Shown here: one piece after another, positions 43,329-51,570 of the stretch
How positions within the stretch are numbered: position 1 is the first letter of the stretch
Layout: every line of letters starts with the position of its first letter
NCBI RefSeq assembly: GCF_030814995.1
Contig: NZ_JAUSVX010000020.1
Span: forward strand, 85,660 to 149,659
Direction: 5' to 3'
Source: Labrys wisconsinensis
GTDB taxonomy: Bacteria; Pseudomonadota; Alphaproteobacteria; Rhizobiales; Labraceae
Length of the DNA: 64,000 nucleotides
Position numbers and translations under genes: made by a program
The notes under the pieces: model-generated
What the model saw: the letters and a program-made list of their open reading frames with translations, nothing else
Databases searched by the model: none
What the model was told of the DNA's origin: nothing

Positions 43329-44030
43329 TCATCCCGCCTGCCGCTCCCGCCTCTGCGCCAGCGTCCGGCGCCATTTCGTCCGCAGCGCCGCCGGACGCTC
43401 GGGGTAGCGCTCATCGAGGAACGTCGCCTCCTCGACGCGGTCGGTGCGGAAATGCCGGAAATCCCGGCGCATCTCGCACCAGGCGATGAGAAGGCGGGTG
43501 GTCTCGAAATAGCCGACGCCGATCGGCCAGATCGTGCGCTCGCTCGGCCGCTCCTGCTCGTCGCGATAGCGCAGCGCGATCTTGCGGGCGCCGTGGATGG
43601 CGGCGCGCACCTGCACCATGTCGATGCGGTCCGGCAGGTTGTCCCGGATCGGCACCGAGCTGGTGGCCGGCTCCAGCACATAGGGCCGGAGGCGCTCGGG
43701 CACGGCGGCGCCGATCTTGGCGATCAGGTCCTGGGCGGCCCGGGCCAGCGCCGGATCGCCGCGGCCGGCCACCCATTGGGCGCCCAGCACCGCCGCCTCG
43801 ATCTCCTCCGGGGTCAGCATCAGCGGCGGCAGGTCGAAGCCCTTGTCCAGGACATAGCCCATGCCCGCCTCGCCGCGGATCGGCACGCGCTGGCCGATCA
43901 GCGTGGCGATGTCGCGGTAGACCGTGCGCTTGGAGGTCTCGAGCTCCGCCGCGATGGCGTCGGCCGTCACCGGCCGGCGGGAGCGGCGCAGGATCTGGAT
44001 GATCTGGAACAGCCGGTCGGCGCGTCTCAT
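43329..44030 (-). CDS. YafY-type transcriptional regulator with WYL domain
   Basis: A 233-residue regulator: HTH_11 at residues 2-60 (ADRLFQIIQILRRSRRPVTA, TSKRTVYRDIATLIGQRVPI), a linking section (GMGYVLDKGFDLPPLMLT) and a WYL domain (IALRYRDEQERPSERTIWPI, GYFETTRLLIAWCEMRRDFR) that may sense a nucleotide or small ligand. ATG at 44030. An 11-bp tandem repeat just upstream is a likely binding site. Divergent from minC with 371 bp between. Confidence 0.9.
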   Translation of the reverse strand: MRRADRLFQIIQILRRSRRPVTADAIAAELETSKRTVYRDIATLIGQRVPIRGEAGMGYVLDKGFDLPPLMLTPEEIEAAVLGAQWVAGRGDPALARAAQDLIAKIGAAVPERLRPYVLEPATSSVPIRDNLPDRIDMVQVRAAIHGARKIALRYRDEQERPSERTIWPIGVGYFETTRLLIAWCEMRRDFRHFRTDRVEEATFLDERYPERPAALRTKWRRTLAQRRERQAG

Positions 44031-44042
44031 CGGGGTCTCGCC

Positions 44043-44064
44043 ATGCTGGCAGCATGTTGGCAGC
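44043..44064. promoter_or_regulatory. Tandem 11-bp repeat, probable operator of the WYL regulator
   Basis: ATGCTGGCAGC and ATGTTGGCAGC follow each other directly (on the other strand GCTGCCAACAT-GCTGCCAGCAT), 13 bases upstream of the regulator start. Direct repeats one helical turn apart suggest a dimer on one face. Regulators of this type often bind their own promoter. Confidence 0.5.
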
Positions 44065-44344
44065 AGCGGCAGACGCCGGCAAGAGCGCTTCGCCCCCCTT
44101 GCCGCCAATGGGCCCGAGCGATGGGCGCCACCGTCCCGGGCGTTCCCCAGGGGGCGCATCGCCAGGTCGCCGCCTGTCCCTTTTTGGAGCACCGGGGGGT
44201 GCGCCGCTGGCTTTGTCGCCGGGCGCGAATCGGCGACGGAGAGCCGCTGCGCTCGTCCGGCCTGCGCCGGAGCGGGCCGGCTTCGAGGCCGGTATGCAAC
44301 GCTTCGCCAATTCGTCGGGAAAGCATGCGCCGGGCAGCGCCGCA

Positions 44345-44359
44345 TTAACGCGTCATTAA
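44345..44359. promoter_or_regulatory. Perfect CtrA-type site upstream of minC
   Basis: TTAACGCGTCATTAA matches the CtrA consensus TTAA-N7-TTAA exactly. It is 43 bases upstream of the minC start, in the lowest-GC stretch of the 371-bp gap. CtrA is the master cell-cycle regulator of alphaproteobacteria and is known to act on min genes in Sinorhizobium. The rest of the gap (44065-44340) shows no gene. Confidence 0.6.
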
Positions 44360-44401
44360 CCATACGGGCGGCCTTATCGGTCAACGAAAGGTGACCGAAT
44401 C

Positions 44402-45091
44402 GTGACGACCGCGGCCCGCATCCAGTCTTCCATCCGCTTCCGGGGACGCTCCTTCCTGGCGCTGGTGCTCGCGCCGGTTGCGCCGCTCGAGGACTGGCTG
44501 GCCGAGCTCGACCTGATGGCGGTGCGCTCGCCCGGCTTCTTCTCGGGCCGGCCGGTGGTGCTCGATCTGCAGGGCATCGAGCTCGATCGGGACGGGCTGC
44601 TCGCCCTGGTCGCCGACCTCGGCAAGCGCGACATCCGCATCATGGCGATCGAAGGCGCCGCGCCCAGCCTGCTCGATCCGGCGCTGCCGCCCTCGATCAG
44701 CGGCGGGCGCGACGCCCGGCCGATCGAGGAGCGCGCGAACGGGACGGCCGCCCGGGCCATGCCCTCGCTCATGCTGGAGACGCCGGTGCGCTCCGGCCAG
44801 ACGGTGGCCTATCCCCAGGGCGACATCATCGTGATGGGGGCGGTGAGCTCGGGAGCCGAGATCGTCGCCGGCGGCTCCATCCACGTCTATGGCGCGCTGC
44901 GTGGCCGTGCCATCGCCGGCTCGGCGCCGGGCCAGACCAAGGCGCGCATCTTCTGCCGCAAGCTCGAGGCCGAGCTGCTGGCGATCGACGGACTGTACTG
45001 CACGGCCGACACCATGGACGCGAAGCTTCGCGGCAAGCCTGCCCAGGCCTGGCTCGAAGGCAATGCGATGATGATGGCGGCGTTCGACTAG
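44402..45091 (+). CDS. minC: Septum site-determining protein MinC
   Basis: A 229-residue division inhibitor. The N-terminal half (about 1-105) is the MinC_N domain that blocks FtsZ polymerisation; the C-terminal beta-helix is clear: GQTVAYPQGDIIVMGAVSSG, AEIVAGGSIHVYGALRGRAI, TKARIFCRKLEAELLAIDGLY, which binds MinD. GTG start at 44402 with AAAGGTGA upstream. First of three genes minCDE in the usual order. A perfect CtrA site lies just upstream. Confidence 0.95.
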   Translation: MTTAARIQSSIRFRGRSFLALVLAPVAPLEDWLAELDLMAVRSPGFFSGRPVVLDLQGIELDRDGLLALVADLGKRDIRIMAIEGAAPSLLDPALPPSISGGRDARPIEERANGTAARAMPSLMLETPVRSGQTVAYPQGDIIVMGAVSSGAEIVAGGSIHVYGALRGRAIAGSAPGQTKARIFCRKLEAELLAIDGLYCTADTMDAKLRGKPAQAWLEGNAMMMAAFD

Positions 45092-45114
45092 CATCGAAGA
45101 GACGAGGTAGGCGG

Positions 45115-45930
45115 ATGGCCAAGGTTCTGGTCGTGACTTCAGGCAAGGGAGGGGTGGGCAAGACCACGTCCACCGCTGCGCTCGGCGCCGCCCTGGCGCA
45201 GAGCGGTCAGAGCGTCGTGGTGGTCGATTTCGACGTCGGCCTGCGCAATCTCGACCTGGTGCTCGGGGCGGAGCGCCGCGTGGTCTACGACCTGATCAAC
45301 GTGGTGCAGGGCGACGCCAAGCTGTCGCAGGCGCTGATCCGCGACAAGCGGCTCGACAACATGCACCTGCTGCCGGCCTCGCAGACCCGCGACAAGGACG
45401 CGCTGACGGCCGAAGGCGTCGCCCGGGTCGTCGGCGAGCTGCGCGAGAAGTTCGATTGGGTGATCTGCGACTCGCCCGCCGGCATCGAGCGCGGCGCCAC
45501 GCTCGCCATGCGCCATGCCGACGCGGCGGTGGTGGTCACCAATCCGGAAGTGTCCTCGGTGCGCGACAGCGACCGCATCATCGGCCTGCTCGACTCGAAG
45601 ACCGAGCGCGCCGAGCGCGGCGAGCTGATGGAGAAGCATCTCCTGCTCACCCGCTACGACCCGATCCGGGCCGGACGCGGCGAGATGCTGAAGACCGAGG
45701 ACGTCATCGAGATCCTGTCGATCCCGCTGCTCGGCATCATCCCGGAGAGCCCCGAAGTGCTGCGCGCTTCCAATGTCGGCTCGCCGGTGACCCTGTCCGA
45801 TCCCAGCAGCCCGCCGGCCCGGGCCTATTGCGACGCAGCCCGGCGGCTGAAGGGCGAACAGGTGGAAATGACGGTTCCCAGCGACCGCAAGGGCTTTTTC
45901 GCTGGCCTCTTCGGACGGAGGGTTGCGTGA
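45115..45930 (+). CDS. minD: Septum site-determining ATPase MinD
   Basis: A 271-residue ParA/MinD ATPase. The deviant Walker A KGGVGKTTS at residues 11-19 is followed by VVVVDFDVGLRNLDLVLGAE, WVICDSPAGIERGATLAM and VVVTNPEVSSVRDSDRIIGL. The C-terminal amphipathic helix (GFFAGLFGRRVA) is the membrane-targeting sequence. It binds membrane in the ATP state, recruits MinC, and is released by MinE. Starts 23 bases after minC; its stop overlaps the minE start by four bases. Confidence 0.97.
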   Translation: MAKVLVVTSGKGGVGKTTSTAALGAALAQSGQSVVVVDFDVGLRNLDLVLGAERRVVYDLINVVQGDAKLSQALIRDKRLDNMHLLPASQTRDKDALTAEGVARVVGELREKFDWVICDSPAGIERGATLAMRHADAAVVVTNPEVSSVRDSDRIIGLLDSKTERAERGELMEKHLLLTRYDPIRAGRGEMLKTEDVIEILSIPLLGIIPESPEVLRASNVGSPVTLSDPSSPPARAYCDAARRLKGEQVEMTVPSDRKGFFAGLFGRRVA

Positions 45931-46202
45931 ACGTGCTCAACTTTTTCGGCCGACGCAAATCGGCGCCGGTGGCGCGCGAGCGTTTGCAGATCCTGCTTGC
46001 CCACGAGCGATCGGCCATCGGCAGTCGTCCCGACCTGCTCAACATCCTGCGCGAGGAGATCCTGGCGGTGGTCGGCAAGCATGTCGCCGTCGACAGCGAG
46101 CGGGTGCACGTCAAGATGAACCGCGGCCCGGCGGTCTCCACGCTCGAGATCGACATCGAGATCCCGAACGTGGCCCGAGCCAAGATCGCCGTGAACATGT
46201 GA
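45927..46202 (+). CDS. minE: Cell division topological specificity factor MinE
   Basis: A 91-residue MinE. N-terminal MNVLNFFGRRKSAPVA is the membrane-binding helix, RERLQILLAHERSA the MinD-activating helix, and LNILREEILAVVGKHVAVD plus VSTLEIDIEIP form the dimer domain. GTG start at 45927 overlaps minD. Drives release of MinD from membrane and pole-to-pole movement of MinCD. Confidence 0.95.
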   Translation: MNVLNFFGRRKSAPVARERLQILLAHERSAIGSRPDLLNILREEILAVVGKHVAVDSERVHVKMNRGPAVSTLEIDIEIPNVARAKIAVNM

Positions 46203-46294
46203 GCGACCGCCGGCCCGGCGCCGGCATCGCCATGGCATGGAACGCCCTCTTCCGCGGCGCGGGGAGGGTGTTTTGCGTTGGGAGGGGCAGCCGA

Positions 46295-46365
46295 AGCCCC
46301 CGGAGCAGGCTCTCCCGAACCCGCTTGCTTCCAAACTCCTTGTTTCGGCGCGTCCTTGCGAGTCC
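46295..46365. repeat. Dispersed hairpin-plus-tail repeat, second clear copy
   Basis: An imperfect hairpin GCAGGCTCTCCCGAACCCGC (about 46304-46323) is followed by AACTCCTTGTTTCGGCGCGT and CCTTGCGAG, nearly the same tail as at 18248-18277. It lies in the 224-bp gap between the convergent minE and MFS genes. Confidence 0.75.
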
Positions 46366-46402
46366 GCCACATCGCAGAACGCTCCGGCAGGCCGGGCGGC
46401 CC

Positions 46403-46429
46403 TGATCCTGCATGGACGATGCAGGATCA
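46403..46429. terminator. Terminator-like hairpin at the MFS gene stop
   Basis: TGATCCTGCAT-GGACG-ATGCAGGATCA is an 11-bp perfect stem with a 5-base loop; its right end contains the stop codon of the minus-strand MFS gene. No T-run. Likely ends or protects convergent transcripts from minCDE and the MFS gene. Confidence 0.6.
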
Positions 46430-48055
46430 ATCCGCGGCGGAAGCCACCAGACGCTGCCCGGCCTCGACCGGGGCCGGCGCCGGATCCCCGGCCGGCTCGT
46501 CCGTCGCCTCGGCCTCGCCGGCGCCGACCTCGTGGCGGCGGACGAAGGCGATGGCGACGACCGCGGCGAGGAGGGTGATCGCCGCCAGCACCAGCATGGT
46601 GGTGGAGAAGGCCTCGCCATAGACCTGGCGCAGCACCGACGCGTCCCGGCCTGCGGCGGATGCGGCTTCGGCCAGGCTGCCGCCGACCACGCGGTTGGCG
46701 GCGGCGAGGATGGCGTCCTCGCCGAGGCCTCCGGCCTTCTCGCGCAGGCCCGACTGGCTCAGCGCCAGCAGCACAGCGCTGGTCACCGCGATGGCGATGG
46801 CCTCGCCCGCCACCCGCATGGTGCCGAAGATGCCCGTGGCCATGCCGGCCCGCTCCTTCGGCACGACGCTGACGGCGAGGTCGTCCATCAGCCCCCACGG
46901 GATCGCCGCGCCGACGCCGATCATGACGAGCGGCAGCACGAAGGCGGCGAGCGGGGCGCCCGGCGCCACGCGCGACAGCAGCACCAGCCCCGCGGCGCCG
47001 AGGATGAGGCCGAGGCCCGACAGCACGCCCGCCGAGACCCAGCGGGTGAACAGCGCGCCGACGAAGGGGATGACCGCCATCGGTGCGCAGAGCGGCATCA
47101 GCATCAGCCCGGTCTGCGAGGCGTCGAGGCCCTCCACGCCGATGAAGCGGGTGGGAATCAGCACCAGCAGCACCACGAAGCTGTAGGCGGTGGCGACCGG
47201 CAGGGACTGCACGGCGAGGAACCTGGGATAGGTGAACAGGCTGACGTCGAGCATCGGGCGGGCCTGCGCCCGCTCGATCATGAGGAAGGCGACGAGCATC
47301 GCCGCCGCGCCGGCAAAGAGCGCGATGACGATGCCGCTCGACCAGCCGCTCTGCGGCCCCTGCATGATGGCGAGCGTCAGGAGGAGCAGCATGGCGGTGA
47401 AGCCGGCCATGCCGAAGCCGTCGAAGCTCTTGGCATCGGGATCGCGCGATTCGGTGAGGCGCGGCACGCCGACGGCGAGGACCAGCAGGGCCAGCAGCAC
47501 CGAGAGGGCGAAGACCGAGCGCCAGCCGAAGGCCTCGACCAGGACGCCGGCGACGATCGGACCGAAGGCGAGGCCGATGCCGAAGCTGGTGCCGAGCACG
47601 CTGTAGGCCCGGGTGCGTGCCGCCCCTTCGAATTCCTGCGCCATGGCGGCGATGCCCCCGACCATGGCGAGGGCGCCGGCCACCCCCTGCGCGGCGCGCA
47701 CCAGGGCGAGCACAGGCAGCGACGGTGCCAGGGCGGTGCCGAGCGAGGTGAGGGCGAACAGGATCAGCCCGATGCGGAACATGCGCTTGCGGCCATGGAG
47801 GTCGGCCAGGGCGCCGGCCGCCATCACCGTCGAGCCGACGGCGAGGATGAAGGCGTTGAGCACCCAGGCGAGCGCGGCCGGGCTGCCGCCGAGATCGGCG
47901 CCGATGGCCGGCAGCGCCACGCTCGGGCCGGTGAAGGAGAGCGGCATCATGACGGCGGCGAGGCACACCGCCCCGAGCACCAGCCATTTGCCGGGCTCGA
48001 TCCTGTCCGGCACGGCGGCAGATTCCGTCGCTGTCGCGGGATTGTCCGGCGGCAT
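46427..48055 (-). CDS. MFS drug/proton exporter (DHA2 type, 14 membrane segments)
   Basis: A 542-residue major facilitator transporter. The N-terminus is polar (about 24 residues), then WLVLGAVCLAAVMMPLSFTG begins the first helix. Motif A between helices 2 and 3 reads GALADLHGRKRMFRIGL, and motif C lies in LGTSFGIGLAFGPIVAGVLV; both define drug-proton antiporters, and the length suggests 14 helices (EmrB/QacA group). The C-terminus is cytoplasmic and Pro/Ala-rich. Divergent from a TetR-family gene with 115 bp between and two matching sites there, so it is probably repressed by that protein and induced by its export substrate. Confidence 0.92.
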   Translation of the reverse strand: MPPDNPATATESAAVPDRIEPGKWLVLGAVCLAAVMMPLSFTGPSVALPAIGADLGGSPAALAWVLNAFILAVGSTVMAAGALADLHGRKRMFRIGLILFALTSLGTALAPSLPVLALVRAAQGVAGALAMVGGIAAMAQEFEGAARTRAYSVLGTSFGIGLAFGPIVAGVLVEAFGWRSVFALSVLLALLVLAVGVPRLTESRDPDAKSFDGFGMAGFTAMLLLLTLAIMQGPQSGWSSGIVIALFAGAAAMLVAFLMIERAQARPMLDVSLFTYPRFLAVQSLPVATAYSFVVLLVLIPTRFIGVEGLDASQTGLMLMPLCAPMAVIPFVGALFTRWVSAGVLSGLGLILGAAGLVLLSRVAPGAPLAAFVLPLVMIGVGAAIPWGLMDDLAVSVVPKERAGMATGIFGTMRVAGEAIAIAVTSAVLLALSQSGLREKAGGLGEDAILAAANRVVGGSLAEAASAAGRDASVLRQVYGEAFSTTMLVLAAITLLAAVVAIAFVRRHEVGAGEAEATDEPAGDPAPAPVEAGQRLVASAAD

Positions 48056-48072
48056 CGCATCCTCATTTCTGT

Positions 48073-48151
48073 GTGGATCGTTACAAAAACGATCGCTTCG
48101 CTTGACGTCGCCGTCAAGTGAATTATTTGTGGACCGCTACAGAAATCGCAC
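48073..48151. promoter_or_regulatory. Two direct-repeat operator candidates between MFS and TetR genes
   Basis: GTGGATCGTTACAAAAACG (48073-48091) and GTGGACCGCTACAGAAATCG (48129-48148) share GTGGAxCGxTACAxAAA. One lies close to each divergent start. A palindrome CTTGACGTCGCCGTCAAG-like sequence lies between (48100-48117). Best explained as TetR-family binding sites. Confidence 0.55.
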
Positions 48152-48170
48152 GGCCACCGCACGAGGACCA

Positions 48171-48785
48171 ATGGCCGCACGGGGCCGCCCCAGATGCTTC
48201 GACCGCACCGCCGCCCTGCAGCAGGCGATGGAGGTGTTCTGGGCGCGCGGCTACGAGGGGGCCTCGATCGCCGACCTCACCGCAGCGATGGGCATCGCCT
48301 CGCCGAGCCTCTATGCCGCCTTCGGCAGCAAGGAGCAGCTCTTCCGCGAGGCGGTCGACCATTATGTCGAGACCGACGGCTCCGGCTGCTGGAGGGGGTT
48401 CAACGACCATCCGACCGCGCGTGCCGCGATCGCCGCCGTGCTGGAGGCGGGCGCCGAGGCGTCCACCATGCCCGGCAAGCCCTCGGGCTGCTTCATCGTG
48501 CTGGCTGCGATGACCTGCTCGGCCGAGAATGCCGAGCTGCAGCGCGAGCTTTCCGAGCGCCGGCGCTCGCTCTGCGACGTGGTGCGGCTGCAGCTCGAGC
48601 GCGGCATCGCCCGCGGCGAGCTGGCGCCCGGCACCGACGCGCAGGCGCTCGCCGCCTTTTTCATCACCGTGCTGCAGGGCATGTCGATCCGCGCCCGCGA
48701 CGGCGGCTCGCGCGAGGATCTGCTGGCCGTCGCGCGTCACGCCATGGCGGTGTGGGACGGGCTGGCGGCACGGGTCTCGCACTAG
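48171..48785 (+). CDS. TetR-family transcriptional regulator
   Basis: A 204-residue TetR repressor. GRPRCFDRTAALQQAMEVFW, ASIADLTAAMGIASPSLYAA and FGSKEQLFREAVDHY make up the N-terminal three-helix DNA-binding domain (about 5-60). The all-helical C-terminus contains KPSGCFIVLAAMTCSAENAE, with two Cys, and FFITVLQGMSIRARDG, like the AcrR/YdeS group. ATG at 48171 was chosen; in-frame upstream sequence crosses the operators. Transcribed away from the MFS exporter it presumably controls. Confidence 0.92.
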   Translation: MAARGRPRCFDRTAALQQAMEVFWARGYEGASIADLTAAMGIASPSLYAAFGSKEQLFREAVDHYVETDGSGCWRGFNDHPTARAAIAAVLEAGAEASTMPGKPSGCFIVLAAMTCSAENAELQRELSERRRSLCDVVRLQLERGIARGELAPGTDAQALAAFFITVLQGMSIRARDGGSREDLLAVARHAMAVWDGLAARVSH

Positions 48786-48900
48786 CGGTTGTGGCCCGAA
48801 GGTCACACTCGGCATTCGGCGGCGCGCCGTGGCTTGCAAAAGCCGCGTCGGCCCGGTAGGGTCCGCATCCTCGGCTCACCCCTCAACGCGGGAGGAATGC

Positions 48901-48954
48901 ATGGCATCGAACAGCATCATGTCCCCCGCTGACGCGGGACGCTCTCGAGCGTAA
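48901..48954 (+). other. 17-codon frame with good ribosome site in a gene-poor gap
   Basis: The 304-bp gap between TetR and the ABC exporter contains little. One short frame, MASNSIMSPADAGRSRA, is preceded by GGGAGGAATGC. It could be a leader peptide of the ABC exporter, a very small protein, or the start of a gene lost by decay. Nothing else in 48786-49089 is convincing. Confidence 0.25.
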
Positions 48955-49089
48955 CTCGCCCGCGGCCCGCCTGACGGCCGCCCAGCCGACTTTTCATCAC
49001 CCGATCTTCATTCGAGCGGCAACGCGCCATGCGTCGTGGTCGCTCCTCATTTCCGGAGCCGGCCGTCTGCGCGACGCCGGATCATCATC

Positions 49090-50895
49090 ATGTCTCATGG
49101 TCCCAACCGGGAGCGCGCCAGCCCGTTCGTGGCGGTGCTCCGCTTCACCTTCGCCCATTGGGGCAGGCAACCCGTCCGGGTCGCCGCCGTGACGCTGCTG
49201 GTCATGGCCTCGACGCTCGCCGACGTGCTGATCCCGCTGTTCGCCGGGCAGCTCATCGACGCGGTCGCGGCCGGCCCGGCCGATCCCGCGGCGTGGCCGA
49301 CGGCCCTGCACGCCTTTGGCCTGATGCTGGCGCTCGGCTTCGCCGCCGTCGTCTTCCGCCACTTCACCTTCACCGGCGTCACCATGATGACGCTCAAGAC
49401 CATGCAGGAGGTGGTGGCGGAAGCCTTCGCCCGGCTGCAGCGCTTCTCCACCGACTGGCACGCCAACAATTTCGCGGGCTCGACGGTGCGCAAGGTGACG
49501 CGCGGCATGTGGGCGCTGGATGCGCTGCACGACACGCTGCTCACGGCGCTCCTGCCTTCGCTGGTGGTGCTGCTCGGCACGACCATCGTGCTCGGCTGGC
49601 ACTGGCCGGTGCTCGGCCTCGTCATCCTCCTCGGCTCCATCGCCTTCGTCGCCATGACGGTGGTGCTGTCGCTGAACTGGGTGGCGCCGGCGGCGCGCCT
49701 CGCCAACAGCTGGGACACGCGGCTCGGCGGCGCGCTGGCGGACGCGATCTCCTGCAACCCCGTGGTCAAGGCCTTCGGGGCCGAGGCGCGCGAGGACGGG
49801 CGGATCGCCGCGGTGCTGGCCAAGTGGCGGACGCGCACGCGGCGCACCTGGCTGCGCGGCACCTATGCCGGATCGGCGCAGAACCTGTCGCTCGTGCTGC
49901 TGCGGGCGGCACTGCTCGGCGCCGCGCTCTGGCTGTGGCTCGGCGGCGGCGCCAGCGCCGGCGACATCGCCTTCGTGCTGACCTCCTACGCCGTGGTGCA
50001 GGGTTATCTGCGCGACGTCGGCATGCACATCCACAACCTCCAGCGTTCGGTGAACGACATGGAGGAACTGGTGGCGCTGCACGCCGCGCCCTTCGGGGTG
50101 GCCGACCGGCCGGGCGCCGGCCCGATCGCCATCGGGCAGGGGCGGATCGCCTTCGAGCACGTGGCTTTCCACTATGGCAGCCACAGCGAGCCGCTCTATC
50201 ACGACTTCTCGGTCACGATCCGGGCGGGCGAGAAGGTCGGCCTGGTCGGGCGGTCGGGTTCCGGCAAGACGACCTTCGTCAAGCTGGTGCAGCGGCTCTA
50301 CGACGTCACGGGCGGGCGCATCGCGATCGACGGGCAGGACATCGCCGGCGTGACGCAGGCGAGCCTGCGCTCGCAGATCGCCATCGTCCAGCAGGAGCCG
50401 GTGCTGTTCCACCGCTCCCTGGCCGAGAACATCGCCTATGGCCGGCCCGGCGCCTCGCAGGCGGAGATCGAGCGGGCGGCGCTGCTCGCCAACGCCCACG
50501 ACTTCGTGGCACGCCTGCCCAAGGGCTATGCCACGCTGGTCGGCGAGCGCGGCGTCAAGCTGTCCGGCGGCGAGCGCCAGCGCATCGCGCTCGCCCGGGC
50601 CTTCCTGGCCGATGCGCCGATCCTGATCCTGGACGAGGCGACGTCGAGCCTCGATTCGGAATCGGAGGCGCTGATCCAGGAGGCGATGGAGCGGCTGATG
50701 GTCGGGCGCACCACCATCGTCATCGCCCACCGCCTGTCGACGGTCAGGGCGATGGACCGGATCCTGGTGTTCGACCGGGGCCGGGTGGTGGAGGAAGGCG
50801 ACCACCATGCCCTGGTCCGGAAGGACAAGGGCATCTACCGCAGCCTGTTCGAGCGCCAGGCGCTGGAGCTGGCCAAGGGCGTGGTCGCCGCGTGA
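49090..50895 (+). CDS. ABC exporter with fused membrane and ATPase domains
   Basis: A 601-residue half-transporter (type IV exporter fold, like MsbA or lipid/peptide exporters). Residues about 15-310 are six membrane helices, starting VRVAAVTLLVMASTLADVLI; from about 345 the ATPase domain has Walker A GRSGSGKTT, Q-loop VQQEPVLFHRSL, signature LSGGERQRIALARAF, Walker B ILILDEATSSLD and switch VIAHRLSTVRAM. ATG at 49090 chosen; a GTG at 49036 would add 18 mostly basic residues. No accessory fusion protein is near. Substrate unknown; acts as a homodimer or with a partner elsewhere. Confidence 0.92.
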   Translation: MSHGPNRERASPFVAVLRFTFAHWGRQPVRVAAVTLLVMASTLADVLIPLFAGQLIDAVAAGPADPAAWPTALHAFGLMLALGFAAVVFRHFTFTGVTMMTLKTMQEVVAEAFARLQRFSTDWHANNFAGSTVRKVTRGMWALDALHDTLLTALLPSLVVLLGTTIVLGWHWPVLGLVILLGSIAFVAMTVVLSLNWVAPAARLANSWDTRLGGALADAISCNPVVKAFGAEAREDGRIAAVLAKWRTRTRRTWLRGTYAGSAQNLSLVLLRAALLGAALWLWLGGGASAGDIAFVLTSYAVVQGYLRDVGMHIHNLQRSVNDMEELVALHAAPFGVADRPGAGPIAIGQGRIAFEHVAFHYGSHSEPLYHDFSVTIRAGEKVGLVGRSGSGKTTFVKLVQRLYDVTGGRIAIDGQDIAGVTQASLRSQIAIVQQEPVLFHRSLAENIAYGRPGASQAEIERAALLANAHDFVARLPKGYATLVGERGVKLSGGERQRIALARAFLADAPILILDEATSSLDSESEALIQEAMERLMVGRTTIVIAHRLSTVRAMDRILVFDRGRVVEEGDHHALVRKDKGIYRSLFERQALELAKGVVAA

Positions 50896-50900
50896 GGCGA

Positions 50901-50927
50901 GGGGAGGCGGGGCGACCCCGCCTCTCC
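50901..50927 (+). terminator. GC-rich hairpin after the ABC exporter
   Basis: AGGCGGGG-CGA-CCCCGCCT (50905-50923), extended by flanking G:C and G:U pairs to 50901-50927, directly follows the stop. No T-run, so Rho-independent action is uncertain. Confidence 0.5.
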
Positions 50928-50995
50928 ACTCCGGCAGGGGGCAACTGCGAACTATCGGCTGGCAGGGCTTTTGCCGCTCAGGAGTTTGATGCAGA

Positions 50996-51232
50996 ATGGA
51001 ACCCATGACGGACCTTCTCGAACGCGCCGTTGCGGTAGCACGCGAGCTTCCTGCGGATGTGCAGGACGAGATTGCGCGAATGATGCTGGTGTTGGCCGGT
51101 GAGGAAGAGACTGTCGTGCAGCTCACGCCTGAGGAGGAGGAGGCACTGGCGATCTCCGAGGCGGCGGCAGCGCGGGGCGAATTTGCCACCGAGGACGAAG
51201 TGCGGGCCATCTGGGCAAAATACGGCCGATGA
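50996..51232 (+). CDS. Antitoxin-like small protein paired with a ParE-type toxin
   Basis: A 78-residue acidic protein with helical content (LLERAVAVARELPADVQDEI, TPEEEEALAISEAAAARGEF, EDEVRAIWAKYGR). It lacks an obvious ribbon-helix-helix start but its size, acidity, the DEVRAIWAKYGR end and four-base overlap (ATGA) with the toxin gene are typical of antitoxins paired with RelE/ParE toxins. ATG at 50996 has AGGAG at suitable distance; 51005 is an alternative start. Base composition is lower in GC than the surroundings. Confidence 0.82.
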   Translation: MEPMTDLLERAVAVARELPADVQDEIARMMLVLAGEEETVVQLTPEEEEALAISEAAAARGEFATEDEVRAIWAKYGR

Positions 51233-51522
51233 GGCTTCGGTATACGACGCCCGCCGCGCGCGACCTCGACCAACTTCTCGACTATCTCTATCAACGCTCG
51301 GAGCAGGGTGCACGCAGTGTTCGCGCAAGCATCGAGGCGACGCTGTCTGTGCTTGTGCAATATCCTCTGGCGGGCAGACTTACCAATCGCCCCATTATCA
51401 GGCGTATCGCCGTTTCATCCTATCCATATGTAATCTTCTATCGCGCATCGAAGGATGAAATCATCATTCACGCCGTGCGCCACGCCGCCCGTCGTCCGGC
51501 TTTTCTACCGAGCGGGGCGTGA
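51229..51522 (+). CDS. RelE/ParE-family toxin
   Basis: A 97-residue toxin: LRYTTPAARDLDQLLDYLYQ at the start, then GARSVRASIEATLSVLVQYP, IIRRIAVSSYPYVIFYRASK and EIIIHAVRHAARRP, the conserved strands and final HAVRHAAR of the ParE branch. Intact by length. ParE proteins inhibit gyrase; RelE-like ones cleave mRNA at the ribosome; the ARRP end without catalytic Tyr/His of RelE favours ParE. Confidence 0.9.
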   Translation: MRLRYTTPAARDLDQLLDYLYQRSEQGARSVRASIEATLSVLVQYPLAGRLTNRPIIRRIAVSSYPYVIFYRASKDEIIIHAVRHAARRPAFLPSGA

Positions 51523-51570
51523 TCGGGATGACCGGACAAGCCGGGGTCCCGGCCGGCAGCCGGCGCCGCG

